A stretch of 64,000 nucleotides of DNA from assembly GCF_026339955.1 (NCBI RefSeq), contig NZ_JAPEPW010000001.1:2382501-2446500 (forward strand), read 5' to 3'. The position numbers and the translations under genes were made by a program. Shown one piece after another: positions 1 to 7,875 of the stretch; positions within the stretch are counted from its first letter, which is position 1; the number at the start of each line of letters is the position of its first letter. The stretch is from Streptomyces sp. NBC_01549 (GTDB lineage Bacteria; Actinomycetota; Actinomycetes; Streptomycetales; Streptomycetaceae). The notes below the pieces were generated by a model. It did no database searches and was not told the DNA's origin. It was given only the letters and a program-made list of their open reading frames with translations.

Positions 1-302
1 CGGGCCTGATTCCCAGTCAGTAGGGCTTGTCTTCCCAGCCCTTGGGGCCGTTTCGACGAGTGAGACTTTAGCGGATTCCTGACTCCCGAGCTAATCGGGG
101 TGGCGTCCTTTCGAACGCGGATTCCTCATTTCGCAAACACGCAGGAAAACGAGCTGACGACGAGTCGTCGTTCGTTGAGTGCTTGTTGCGGAATGGCTGT
201 CCGGGGACCGACCGGAGTCGGCGCTCACGTCGGACAACTCGGAGAACACTACGTACCGGGCAGAGGCGTGTCAACTCGGCCCCGGGACGGCCTCCGGAGG
301 CG

Positions 303-308
303 TACTGT
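303..308 (+). promoter_or_regulatory. Candidate -10 box (TACTGT) of trpS leader transcript
   Basis: A TACTGT hexamer ends 7 bases before the leader-peptide ATG, so transcription would begin at or next to that ATG. No Shine-Dalgarno lies at a useful distance, since the nearest GGAGG (296-300) is 15 bases away. A leaderless leader peptide is therefore inferred. No convincing -35 box is visible. Confidence 0.4.
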
Positions 309-315
309 CTGAGCC

Positions 316-357
316 ATGACTACACATACGTGCACCCAGCAGTGGTGGGCCGCCTGA
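316..357 (+). CDS. trp leader peptide (13 aa, tandem Trp codons)
   Basis: This short ORF encodes MTTHTCTQQWWAA and stops at TGA. Its two adjacent TGG codons (343-348) immediately precede the first arm of an attenuator hairpin. It acts as the sensor of charged tRNA-Trp: when Trp-tRNA is scarce the ribosome stalls at the TGG pair and frees the antiterminator. It lies 114 bases upstream of the tryptophanyl-tRNA synthetase start and is co-transcribed with it. Tandem Trp codons, a correctly placed stop and the mutually exclusive stems downstream make the call firm. The same arrangement is known from memory for the auxiliary trpS of S. coelicolor. Confidence 0.85.
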   Translation: MTTHTCTQQWWAA

Positions 358-411
358 CGGCGGCCGTACTCACGTATGTACACAACGGCCGCCGCCTCGG
401 CGGCCGTTTTT
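348..411 (+). promoter_or_regulatory. trp attenuator (ribosome-mediated)
   Basis: Four segments are visible. Segment 1 (348-354, GGCCGCC) pairs with segment 2 (359-365). Segment 2 extended (358-367, CGGCGGCCGT) is identical to segment 4 (398-407). Segment 3 (385-394, ACGGCCGCCG) can pair with either 2 or 4. Pairing 3:4 gives a 10-bp GC-rich stem followed by TTTTT (407-411), an intrinsic terminator; pairing 2:3 prevents it. A ribosome stalled on the tandem Trp codons covers segment 1 and favours read-through into trpS. Confidence 0.88.
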
Positions 412-471
412 GTGTCTCCCTCCTGAGGAGCCGGCCGGCGGGTGCGGCGGCCTCGACCAGGAGGTGGAGAG

Positions 472-1470
472 ATGACACGGGTCTTCAGCGGGGTCAAGCC
501 GACCGGGCATCTGACGCTGGGGAACTATCTGGGGGCCATCCGGCGGTGGGCCGATGTCGACCAGCACCGGGCCGACGCCCTGTTCTGCATCGTCGACCTG
601 CACGCGCTGACCGTGGACCACGATCCGGCGCGGGTGCGCAGGCTCAGTAGGCAGGCGGCGACGTTGTTGCTGGCCTCGGGGCTCGATCCGGAGCTGTGCA
701 CGGTATTCGTACAGAGTCATGTGGACGAACACGCCCGGCTGTCGTATCTGCTGGAGTGCGTCGCGACCGACGGGGAGATGCGGCGGATGATCCAGTACAA
801 GGAGAAGGCCGTGCGGGAGCGGGAGCGGGGCGGGAGTGTGCGGCTGTCCCTGCTGACGTATCCCGTACTGATGGCGGCGGACATCCTGGCGTACGGGAGC
901 GACGAGGTGCCGGTCGGGGACGACCAGACGCAGCATGTGGAGCTGACCCGGGATCTCGCGGTGCGGTTCAACCAGCGCTACGGCCACACCTTCGTGGTGC
1001 CCCGGGCCACGCGGCCCCAGATCGCGGCGCGGGTCATGAATCTGCAGGAGCCGACGTCGAAGATGGGCAAGAGCGATGACGTGGGGCCCGGTGTCGTCTA
1101 CCTGCTCGATGAGCCGGACGCCGTACGGAAGAAGATCATGCGGGCCGTGACCGACAGCGGACAGGACGTCGTGTACGACCCCGAGGCGCGGCCGGGGGTC
1201 TCGAATCTGCTGGAGATTCTCGCCGCCTGTGAAGGTGGGGATCCGGAAACCCTGGGCGGCGCGTATGAGTCGTACGGCGCTTTGAAGAAGGACACCACCG
1301 AGGCCGTGATCGAACTCCTCAGGCCCGTGCAGGAGAGGCACAAGCGGCTGTGCGCGGATCCCTCGTATGTGGAGGCGGTTCTGCGCGACGGTGCCGGGAA
1401 GGCCAGGGAGATGGCGCGCCCTCGGGTGGACGCGGCGTACCAGGCGATCGGGCTGCTGGCCGCCGGCTGA
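472..1470 (+). CDS. trpS: Tryptophanyl-tRNA synthetase, auxiliary TrpRS1 type
   Basis: Class I aminoacyl-tRNA synthetase of 332 aa that charges tRNA-Trp in the cytoplasm. The N-terminus carries a HIGH-like signature (PTGHLTLGNY) and the C-terminal half a KMSKS-like loop (TSKMGKSDD). The start at 472 follows a GGAGGTGGAGAG ribosome site; an in-frame ATG at 442 is 10 codons upstream and less likely. It is preceded by a Trp attenuator, so expression should rise when Trp-tRNA is limiting. In S. coelicolor one of the two TrpRS enzymes is an attenuated, indolmycin-resistant auxiliary form, and the attenuator here points to that paralogue. Resistance itself cannot be read from the sequence. Confidence 0.93.
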   Translation: MTRVFSGVKPTGHLTLGNYLGAIRRWADVDQHRADALFCIVDLHALTVDHDPARVRRLSRQAATLLLASGLDPELCTVFVQSHVDEHARLSYLLECVATDGEMRRMIQYKEKAVRERERGGSVRLSLLTYPVLMAADILAYGSDEVPVGDDQTQHVELTRDLAVRFNQRYGHTFVVPRATRPQIAARVMNLQEPTSKMGKSDDVGPGVVYLLDEPDAVRKKIMRAVTDSGQDVVYDPEARPGVSNLLEILAACEGGDPETLGGAYESYGALKKDTTEAVIELLRPVQERHKRLCADPSYVEAVLRDGAGKAREMARPRVDAAYQAIGLLAAG

Positions 1471-1501
1471 AGTCCCTGAGGGGAGAACGGTTATCGGCGG
1501 C

Positions 1502-1525
1502 GGGCCGGGGCGGTGGCTCCGGCCC
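1502..1525. terminator. Possible hairpin between convergent trpS and proC
   Basis: GGGCCGG (1502-1508) and CCGGCCC (1519-1525) form a 7-bp stem with a 10-base loop in the 63-bp gap between the converging genes. There is no T-tract on either side, so termination is plausible but weakly supported. Confidence 0.35.
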
Positions 1526-1533
1526 TGCCGTCT

Positions 1534-2343
1534 CTAGCTGTTGCCGGAGGCCAGTTCGCGGCTGCGGTCGCGGGCTGCCTCCAGTGCGGCGATGAGGGCG
1601 GCGCGGACGCCGTGGTTCTCGAGTTCGCGGATCGCGTTGATCGTGGTGCCCGCGGGAGAGGTGACGGCCTCGCGGAGTTTCACGGGGTGCTCCCCGCTGT
1701 CGCGGAGCATCACGGCGGCGCCGATCGCGGACTGGACGATCAGGTCGTGGGCCTTGTCGCGGGGCAGGCCGAGCAGGATGCCCGCGTCCGTCATGGCCTC
1801 GACCAGGTAGAAGAAGTACGCCGGTCCCGAGCCGGAGAGCGCGGTGCAGGCGTCCTGCTGGGACTCGGGGACGCGGAGCGTCTTGCCGACGGCGCCGAAG
1901 ATCTCCTCGGTGTGGGCGAGGTGCGCTTCGGTGGCGTGGCTCCCTGCCGAGATGACGGACATGGCCTCGTCGACGAGAGCGGGGGTGTTCGTCATGACCC
2001 GGACCACCGGGGTGCCCGCGGCCAGACGCTCCTCGAAGAAGGAGGTGGGGATACCGGCCGCGCCGCTGATGACCAGGCGGTCGGCGGGTACGTGGGGGGC
2101 GAGTTCGTCGAGGAGGGTGCCCATGTCCTGCGGCTTGACCGTGAGGATCAGGGTGTCGGCGCTCTTGGCGGCCTCGGCGTTGGTGACGGCGGTGACGCCG
2201 TAGCGCTCCTGGAGTTCCCTGGCGCGCTCGGGGCGGCGGGCCGTGACCAGCAGGTCGGTGGGGGCCCAGCCGGATCGGATCACTCCGCTGAGCAGGGCTT
2301 CGCCGATCTTGCCGGTGCCGAGGACTGCGACTTTCTGGGTCAT
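1534..2343 (-). CDS. proC: Pyrroline-5-carboxylate reductase
   Basis: Last step of proline synthesis: NAD(P)H-dependent reduction of 1-pyrroline-5-carboxylate to proline in the cytosol. The 269-aa length is normal. The N-terminus has the Rossmann nucleotide-binding turn (VLGTGKIGEALLSG). The C-terminal dimerisation and active-site region contains the family motif around ALSGSGPAYFF and the downstream SPAGTT segment. The ATG at 2343 starts directly at the beta-strand of the Rossmann fold. The gene converges with trpS and is otherwise alone, with no proA or proB nearby. Confidence 0.95.
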   Translation of the reverse strand: MTQKVAVLGTGKIGEALLSGVIRSGWAPTDLLVTARRPERARELQERYGVTAVTNAEAAKSADTLILTVKPQDMGTLLDELAPHVPADRLVISGAAGIPTSFFEERLAAGTPVVRVMTNTPALVDEAMSVISAGSHATEAHLAHTEEIFGAVGKTLRVPESQQDACTALSGSGPAYFFYLVEAMTDAGILLGLPRDKAHDLIVQSAIGAAVMLRDSGEHPVKLREAVTSPAGTTINAIRELENHGVRAALIAALEAARDRSRELASGNS

Positions 2344-2460
2344 GGTGCGGGTGCCCTCCGAGGGTGCGTCGTCCTGGGGTCATCCTCGCACTTGGGGGGG
2401 TTGGGCGGGGTGGGGTGTCCGTTGGGCGGACGGGGTGGGTGTGCTGCCGTGGAGGGTTTT

Positions 2461-2605
2461 TTCGCCCCCGCCGCCCCTACCCGTCCCATCCGTACCTGGG
2501 GGCTCCGCCCCCAGACCCCCGAGGTGGTTCCTTCGGCTGCGGGTGAGTGGGGGGCTTGGCGCGCAGTTCCCCGCGCCCATGGGGCATGCTGCGCCCCGGC
2601 GCCCC
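2461..2605. repeat. Streptomyces GC-rich intergenic repeat, copy 1
   Basis: A block of about 145 bp reads CCGCCCCTACCCGTCCC, then GGGGGCTCCGCCCCCAGACC, CTTCGGCTGCGGGTG, GGCTTGGCGCGCAGTTCCCC and GCGCCCC. The same ordered modules recur at 7201-7345, and partial copies lie at 14290-14400 and 40120-40212. Each holds several short inverted repeats. It lies between convergent or tandem gene ends and may serve as a termination or mRNA-processing element. Confidence 0.75.
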
Positions 2606-2620
2606 ATCACCATCGATTCG

Positions 2621-3408
2621 TCATGCGGTGCGGCGCCTCAGGGTTGCCGCGCCCAGGGTCAGTACCAGGACGGCGCAGCCCGCCACGATGAACGCGTCGC
2701 GGACGAAGTTGGCCGGATGTCGGTGTGCTTGAGGACTTCGTTCATGCCCTCGACGGCGTAGGACATGGGCAGGACGTCGGAGAGGGCTTCGAGGACCGGG
2801 TGCATGGTGGAGCGGGCCGTGAAGAGGCCGCAGAGGAGGAGTTGGGGGAAGATCACCGCCGGCATGAACTGGACCGCCTGGAATTCCGAGGCCGCGAAGG
2901 CCGAGACGAAGAGGCCGAGGGCCGTGCCGAGCAGGGCGTCGAGCAGGGCCACCAGCAGCAGGAGCCAGGGGGAGCCCGTGACGTCGAGGCCGAGGAACCA
3001 GACCGCGAGGCCCGTGGCCAGGGCCGACTGGACTACGGCGACGGCACCGAAGGCCAGGGCGTATCCGGCGATCAGGTCGCCCTTGCCGAGGGGCATGGCG
3101 AGGAGGCGTTCCAGGGTGCCCGAGGTGCGTTCGCGCAGGGTGGCGATGGAGGTGACCAGGAACATCGTGATCAGCGGGAAGATCCCGAGGAGGGAGGCCC
3201 CGATGGAGTCGAAGGTGCGCGCGCTGCCGTCGAAGACATAGCGGAGCAGGACGAGCATCAGACATGGGATGAGGATCATCAGCGCGATGGTGCGCGGGTC
3301 GTGGCGGAGCTGGCGCAGCACGCGGGTCGCGGTGGCGGTCGTACGGGAGTAGCTGATCGCGCTCGGGCGGGCGGGGGCCGTCGTGCCCGTGTGCGTGGGG
3401 GCTGGCAA
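2621..3408 (-). pseudogene. ABC-2 type permease, frameshifted and 5'-interrupted
   Basis: Membrane subunit of a drug/daunorubicin-type ABC exporter, partner of the ATPase at 3806-4741. About six membrane segments run from TIALMILIPCLMLVLL to the C-terminus, with the family core LRERTSGTLERLLAMPLGKG. Near 2712-2716 the frame is broken. One frame reads KHTDIRP and then stops after 13 unrelated residues (stop at 2659), while the expected tail NFVRDAFIVAGCAVLVL to RRRTA continues in the neighbouring frame to a stop at 2621. One missing base (CGGCC for CGGGCC) explains it. The 5' end is also disturbed: the natural ATG at 3809 encodes MTTTTVPMD and then stops, and the conserved sequence resumes only after about 370 bp. 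The only start left in frame is a TTG at 3408. Probably non-functional unless the frameshift is a sequencing error. Confidence 0.75.
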
Positions 3409-3409
3409 C

Positions 3410-3785
3410 TGCTCGCCGGGGAGCGTGCATGAGGGCGGTTTAGCTCGATCGTGTGATGGTCGACTTCCGGGCTTGCGGCGTCCTGGGCCGTCCGGGTTAA
3501 CGTGATCGTGTGATCTGGGACGCCGGGTACGGCGCCAGCGTGCGGGGCCCCTGCTCCACCGGAGTGATGGTTCAGAGCCTCCCCCGTCGCCTCTGGCCGT
3601 ACCCATGTGGCCAGGTCGCGAAGGGAACCGACCTCCCGGGCCCGGACCACGCACAGGATGCGTGTCGCCGCCCCGGGGTCGAGTACGCCGGGGACCTGGG
3701 GGTACCTCCCACGCCCTTAAGGCAGTGGGGGAGCGCCCAAGACCGTTCGGGGCGTGCGGCTGAGCAGACTCACTCCTGCTCAGTC
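3410..3785. other. Probable ~370-bp insertion in the permease 5' end
   Basis: This gene-free stretch separates the MTTTTVPMD start (3809, ATGA overlap with the ATPase stop) from the permease body. It holds two direct copies of a ~20-bp motif containing GATCGTGTGAT (3437-3457 and 3495-3514), a palindromic repeat TGGGGGTACCTCCCACGCCC with GTGGGGGAGCGCCCA (3697-3740), and a hairpin CTGAGCAG/CTGCTCAG (about 3760-3783) at its right edge. No ORF with plausible coding character or transposase motif is present. It resembles small non-coding mobile repeats of Streptomyces. Confidence 0.5.
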
Positions 3786-3805
3786 CATAGGAACGGTGGT
3801 CGTGG

Positions 3806-4741
3806 TCATCGGACGGTCTCCTTGCGGGCGTCGCCGGTCGCGACCGCCTCGTCGACGAGGTGGAGGAAGGCGGCCTCGACGGTGTCGCGGCCGGTGCGTT
3901 CGCGCAGGGCGTCGGGGGTGTCGTCGGCGAGGATCTCGCCCTCGCGCATCAGGAGCAGGCGGTGGCAGCGCTCGGCCTCGTCCATGACGTGGGAGGAGAC
4001 CAGCAGCGTCGCCTTCCGTTCCGTGGCGATGGCGTGGAAGAGGTTCCACAGGTCGCGGCGCAGGACGGGGTCGAGGCCGACGGTGGGCTCGTCGATGACC
4101 AGGAGTTCGGGGGTACCGAGCAGGGCGACCGCGAGGGAGACGCGGTTGCGCTGGCCGCCGGAGAGGGAGTCGGCGTGGGTGGTGAGGTCGACGTCGGCGA
4201 TGGCCTGGGTGACATGGGCGTCACGGCGGTCGGCGGCGGCGCGGCCCGGGTCGAGGATCGCGGCGAAGTAGTCGAGGTTCTGGCGGATGGTCAGGTCGTC
4301 GTAGACCGAGGGGGCCTGGGTGACGTATCCGATGCGGGAGCGCAGTGCGGCGTCGCCGGCGGGGCGGCCGAGGACTTCGAGGGTGCCGGTGACTTTGGCC
4401 TGGGTGCCGACGACGGTGCGCATGAGGGTGGACTTGCCGCAGCCGGAGGGGCCGAGGAGGCCGGTGATCTGGCCACGGGGTACGGCGAAGTCGAGGCCGC
4501 GCAGGACGGTGCGGGGGCCGCGTACGACGGTGAGGTCTGCGGCGCGGATGGCGGTGGTCGGGGACTGGGGGGAGGCCTTGTCCGGGGGTTGCGAGGTGGT
4601 GGTGGCCGTGGGGCGGTCGGGGGATCGGGGGATCGGGGCGGCGTCGTCAAGCCCGGTCGCATTCGACGGCGCAGGCGCGCGGCGGCGTGATCGGAAGGGC
4701 GCGTTCCGGCGCGCGGTGGGGTGGTGCGCTTCCACGTTCAC
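3806..4741 (-). CDS. ABC transporter ATP-binding protein (exporter type)
   Basis: Cytoplasmic ATPase of a two-gene ABC-2 exporter, DrrA-like. The sequence shows Walker A GPSGCGKST, the Q-loop in YVTQAP, signature LSGGQRNRVSLA, Walker B LLVIDEPTVGLDP and an H-loop in VSSHVMDEAE. The C-terminus has the short regulatory tail seen in this family. Its TGA overlaps the ATG of the permease start (ATGA, 3806-3809), proving an operon. The start is uncertain: no ATG or SD lies close to the conserved domain, and GTG at 4741 or 4735 or TTG at 4789 are the in-frame options. The N-terminal ~60 residues are Pro/Thr-rich and unconserved. Because the permease is broken, the pump is probably inactive. Confidence 0.85.
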   Translation of the reverse strand: MNVEAHHPTARRNAPFRSRRRAPAPSNATGLDDAAPIPRSPDRPTATTTSQPPDKASPQSPTTAIRAADLTVVRGPRTVLRGLDFAVPRGQITGLLGPSGCGKSTLMRTVVGTQAKVTGTLEVLGRPAGDAALRSRIGYVTQAPSVYDDLTIRQNLDYFAAILDPGRAAADRRDAHVTQAIADVDLTTHADSLSGGQRNRVSLAVALLGTPELLVIDEPTVGLDPVLRRDLWNLFHAIATERKATLLVSSHVMDEAERCHRLLLMREGEILADDTPDALRERTGRDTVEAAFLHLVDEAVATGDARKETVR

Positions 4742-4891
4742 TCGGCGGTCACACGGAAGGGCTGCGCGATCAACTCCGGTTACCGACAATGGATTTCAGT
4801 GCGCGGTCATATGCCCACCGGCCTTGGTGCCGCGCCGTCGGATCCGCCGTGCCCTCCCCCGGCTCGGCACCCACGCATCTTCCGTTCTCAA

Positions 4892-4898
4892 CCGGAGG
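4892..4898 (+). promoter_or_regulatory. Ribosome binding site fixing the SulP start
   Basis: CCGGAGG lies 10 bases before the ATG at 4909. The reading frame is open much further upstream (to 4687), and this site selects 4909 as the true start. Confidence 0.6.
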
Positions 4899-4908
4899 TG
4901 CCGTTGCC

Positions 4909-6345
4909 ATGCGCAAAGTCGATCTGCGTCGAGCCGATCTGTTCGCGTCCCTCGTCGTTTTTCTCGTCGCGTTGCCGTTGTGTGTAGGGGTCGCCATCGC
5001 CTCGGGCGTGCCGGCCGAGTTGGGGCTGGTGACCGGAATCGTCGGCGGGCTGGTCGCCGGGGTGCTGCCCGGGAGCAGCCTCCAGGTGAGCGGGCCCGCG
5101 GCCGGGCTGACCGTGCTGGTGTACGAGGCGGTGCAGACGTACGGACTGCGGGCCCTGGGTGTGCTGGTGCTCGGCGCCGGGCTGGTGCAGCTCGCGCTCG
5201 GGGTGTTGCGGCTCGGGCGGTGGTTCCGGGCCGTGTCCGTCGCGGTGGTGCAGGGGATGCTCGCCGGGATCGGGCTCGTGCTGATCGCGGGCCAGGTCTA
5301 CGCGATGGGTGACGCGTCCGCGCCCGCGAGCGGGCTCGGGAAGATCGCCGGGGTGGTCTCGTTGCCCTGGGAGGCGGACCCGGTGGCCCTCGCGGTCGGG
5401 GGCGCCACCGTGGTGGTCCTGCTGCTGTGGCCGCGTTGGTGGCGCGGGGCGCGGGTGGTGCCGGCGCCGTTGCTGGCGGTGGCGCTCGCCGCGGGTGTGA
5501 CCGGGGTGTTCGATCTGCCGGTGCGGCGGGTCGAGGTCCGCGGGCTGCTCGATGCCGTACAGCCGCCGTCCTTGACGGACCTGGGGCGGCTCACGGAAGT
5601 GGGCATGCTCGGGACGGTGGTCGCCTTCGCGCTGATCGCCTCCGCCGAGTCGCTGTTCAGCGCCGCGGCGGTGGACCGCCTGCACCGGGGGCCGCGGACC
5701 GACTACGACCGTGAGCTCATCGCACAGGGCGCGGGGAACACCGTGTGCGGGATGCTCGGGGCGCTGCCGATGACCGCGGTGATCGTGCGGAGCGCGGCGA
5801 ATGTGCAGGCCGGGGCCAAGACCAAGGTCTCGCGTGTACTGCACGGGGTGTGGCTGCTGGTCTTCACGGTGGTGGTGCCCGGGGTCCTCGGGATCATTCC
5901 GGTGGCGGCGCTGGCGGGGCTGCTCGTGCACGCGGGCTGCAAGTTGGTGCCGGTGCGGGAGGTGCGGGTGTTGTGGCGCGGGCATCGCGGGGAGGTGGTC
6001 GTGCTGGGGGTGACCGCGGTGGCGATCGTGGTGGGGAACCTGTTCGAAGGGGTGCTGGTCGGGCTTGCGCTCGCCGTCGCCAAGACCGCGTGGGACATCA
6101 GCCATGTGCATGTGGAGACGGAGGACCGGGGGGCCGCGGGGATGGTCGTACGGGTGATCGGGAACGCCACGTTCCTGCGGCTGCCGAAGCTGTTGGACGC
6201 CCTGGAGGCGTTGCCGCACGACCGTGACGTACGGCTGGAGTTGGGCGGCTTGCGGCATGTGGACCACGCGTGTGCGGCGGCCCTGGAGCGGTGGGCCGCC
6301 GCGCGGGATCACGAGCGGGTCGCCACGATCACCAGTACGTCGTAG
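4909..6345 (+). CDS. SulP-family anion transporter with STAS-like tail
   Basis: Integral membrane protein of 478 aa. The first ~390 residues contain ten or more hydrophobic segments, beginning DLFASLVVFLVALPLCVG. They include the SulP hallmark around GSSLQVSGPAAGLTVLV and a helix with SAESLFSAAAVDR. Residues ~395-478 form a short STAS-like domain. SulP proteins move sulfate, bicarbonate or dicarboxylates, usually with Na+ or H+. The substrate cannot be set from sequence, and no carbonic anhydrase or sulfate-assimilation gene is adjacent. The 3' end overlaps the convergent methyltransferase gene by 37 bp. Confidence 0.88.
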   Translation: MRKVDLRRADLFASLVVFLVALPLCVGVAIASGVPAELGLVTGIVGGLVAGVLPGSSLQVSGPAAGLTVLVYEAVQTYGLRALGVLVLGAGLVQLALGVLRLGRWFRAVSVAVVQGMLAGIGLVLIAGQVYAMGDASAPASGLGKIAGVVSLPWEADPVALAVGGATVVVLLLWPRWWRGARVVPAPLLAVALAAGVTGVFDLPVRRVEVRGLLDAVQPPSLTDLGRLTEVGMLGTVVAFALIASAESLFSAAAVDRLHRGPRTDYDRELIAQGAGNTVCGMLGALPMTAVIVRSAANVQAGAKTKVSRVLHGVWLLVFTVVVPGVLGIIPVAALAGLLVHAGCKLVPVREVRVLWRGHRGEVVVLGVTAVAIVVGNLFEGVLVGLALAVAKTAWDISHVHVETEDRGAAGMVVRVIGNATFLRLPKLLDALEALPHDRDVRLELGGLRHVDHACAAALERWAAARDHERVATITSTS

Positions 6346-7151
6346 ACCTCCTCGACCTGACCGTCCGGGAACGCCTCGAGGAGGCGGGCGCGCTCCTCGG
6401 CGAGGAAGGCCTCGGTGCCCTCCTTGCCGAGGACCAGGAAGATCGAGTGGCTGCCGATGTTCGCGAGGTGGGTGTCCACGGGGACGCGGCGGCTCCAGCG
6501 GACGGTGCGGTGGGTGTGGAGCGGGGGCTCGGGAACGCCTTGGAAGGCGCGTTCGGTGCGGAGCTCCGCGGCTGACTGTTTGGTGGCGGCGCCTTGCTCG
6601 GTGGCGATGCCTTGTCCGGTGGCGATGCCTTGTTTGGTGAGGTGGGCGCCCTCGAAGTACCGCTCGATGCGTTGGGCCTGGGCGGCGATCCAGGGGATGT
6701 CCAGGGCGTCCGTGTTCCACCAGAGCGCGAGGGCGCCGCCGGGGCGCAGGACGCGGAAGGCCTCCGGGAGGGAGTGGGCCGGAGTCGTCCAGTGCCAGGA
6801 CTGGGCGTAGGTGAGGAAGTCGGCGGAGGCGGTGGCGAGGGGGAGGGCGTCGCCGGTGCCCCGGACGAGGGGGATGTCGGGGAGGGTGCGGCGGAACTCC
6901 GCGGCCATGCCCTCGCCGGGTTCCACGGCGATGACGTCCGCGCCTCGGGCGTGCAGGAGGGTGGTGGCGATGCCCGTACCCGCGCCCACGTCGATGACTT
7001 TCGCGCCCTTGAGGGGGCGGTCGGCCAGGTCTTCGATCGTGGTGAAGAGGGCGGGTGGGTAGGAGGGGCGGTTCGCGGCGTACTGGGCTGCGGCGGTGTT
7101 GAAGGAGTGGGCTCGGGTGGTGTGGGAGGAGGAGGGCGGAGGGGTCGTCAT
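6309..7151 (-). CDS. Class I SAM-dependent methyltransferase
   Basis: Soluble 280-aa protein with a Methyltransf_11-type Rossmann fold: motif I VIDVGAGTGIATTLL, the acidic post-I residue in VIAVEPGEGM, and motif III LRPGGALALWW. The N-terminus (AAAQYAANRPSYPP) is typical of small-molecule methyltransferases. Residues ~175-195 contain a degenerate repeat (GIATGQGIATEQGAATKQ) encoded by imperfect 18-bp units, probably a lineage-specific loop. The substrate is unknown. It converges with the SulP gene with a 37-bp overlap of coding ends. Confidence 0.88.
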   Translation of the reverse strand: MTTPPPSSSHTTRAHSFNTAAAQYAANRPSYPPALFTTIEDLADRPLKGAKVIDVGAGTGIATTLLHARGADVIAVEPGEGMAAEFRRTLPDIPLVRGTGDALPLATASADFLTYAQSWHWTTPAHSLPEAFRVLRPGGALALWWNTDALDIPWIAAQAQRIERYFEGAHLTKQGIATGQGIATEQGAATKQSAAELRTERAFQGVPEPPLHTHRTVRWSRRVPVDTHLANIGSHSIFLVLGKEGTEAFLAEERARLLEAFPDGQVEEVYDVLVIVATRS

Positions 7152-7200
7152 AAGGCCATGGTGATGGTGGGGGGCGGGGTGGGGGTGGGGAACAGCAGTG

Positions 7201-7345
7201 TTTCGCCCCCGCCGCCCCTACCCGTCCCCTCCCGTTCCTGGGGACTCCGCCCCCAGGCCCCGGGTGGGTCTTTTGGCTGCGGGCCGGTGGGGGCTTGGCG
7301 CGCGGTTCCCCGCGCCCCTGGGGCGCGGGGCTGCGCCCCGGCGCC
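7201..7345. repeat. Streptomyces GC-rich intergenic repeat, copy 2
   Basis: Same module order as copy 1 at 2461-2605: CCGCCCCTACCCGTCCC, GGGGACTCCGCCCCCAGGCC, TTTTGGCTGCGGG, GGGCTTGGCGCGCGGTTCCC, CGCGCCCCTGGGGCGCGGGG and CTGCGCCCCGGCGCC. It fills the gap between the methyltransferase start and the next gene end on the same strand. The internal CGCGCCCCTGGGGCGCG is a strong hairpin. Confidence 0.75.
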
Positions 7346-7346
7346 G

Positions 7347-7826
7347 TTAAGGGCGGCGGGGCTTTTTTGACGGGTTGCGGGAGCGGCGCTCGTACTGGCG
7401 GCGTGCCTCCTCGTACTCCTCGCGGGCGAGCTTCTCGCCCGGGGCCTCGGTGAGGGTGCGGAAGGCGTAGGCGAGGAGGGAGCCGATGAAGCCGATGGCC
7501 AGGAGGCCGCGGAGGGAGGCCTGGCGGTCGGGGTCCGGGCGCTTGGAGAAGGCGTCCCAGGTGTGGCGGAACGCGAGCGCGCTGCACACCGCGAACATCA
7601 GCACGACCAGGAGGGTCACGGGTTTGCCGACGTCCGCGATCGCCAGGCCCTGGTAGGCGAAGCGGAGCACGAAGCAGGCGGCGACCGCGGCGGCGAGAGA
7701 GCCTACGGCGACGGCGATGCGGCGGGCCGTGTAGCCGCCGTCCTGGGCCACCCAGGTCGTCCCGAAGAAGCGGAGGGGCTCGGGCTGGGGTCCCGCGGGG
7801 GTACCGGATCGGTTCTCGTCACTCAC
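7347..7826 (-). CDS. Conserved actinobacterial membrane protein (unknown function)
   Basis: Protein of 159 aa that I recognise only as a conserved Streptomyces membrane protein. Three hydrophobic segments are visible (IAVAVGSLAAAVAACFVL, VTLLVVLMFAVCSALAF and GLLAIGFIGSLLAYAF). A charged C-terminal tail follows (EEYEEARRQYERRSRNPSKKPRRP region), rich in Glu/Arg and probably cytosolic. The N-terminus is a Pro-rich soluble stretch of ~30 residues. The start ATG at 7826 is the only good one. No partner gene suggests a function. Confidence 0.8.
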   Translation of the reverse strand: MSDENRSGTPAGPQPEPLRFFGTTWVAQDGGYTARRIAVAVGSLAAAVAACFVLRFAYQGLAIADVGKPVTLLVVLMFAVCSALAFRHTWDAFSKRPDPDRQASLRGLLAIGFIGSLLAYAFRTLTEAPGEKLAREEYEEARRQYERRSRNPSKKPRRP

Positions 7827-7875
7827 TCGACGATTATCGCTCCGGTCGGCCGCGGGGACCCTGGGCCTCGTTCGG

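Noticed and set aside
2344..2620. ORFs in the 2.4-2.6 kb gap
   Set aside because: The sequence is an intergenic repeat present elsewhere in the window; codon bias is absent.
4291..4662. ATG at 4662 as the start of the ABC ATPase
   Set aside because: It is in a different frame from the ATPase domain and has no ribosome site; a second frameshift would be needed.
4888..7587. 899-codon open frame on the minus strand across SulP and methyltransferase genes
   Set aside because: Low-complexity Pro/Arg/His translation without domains; shadow of real genes.
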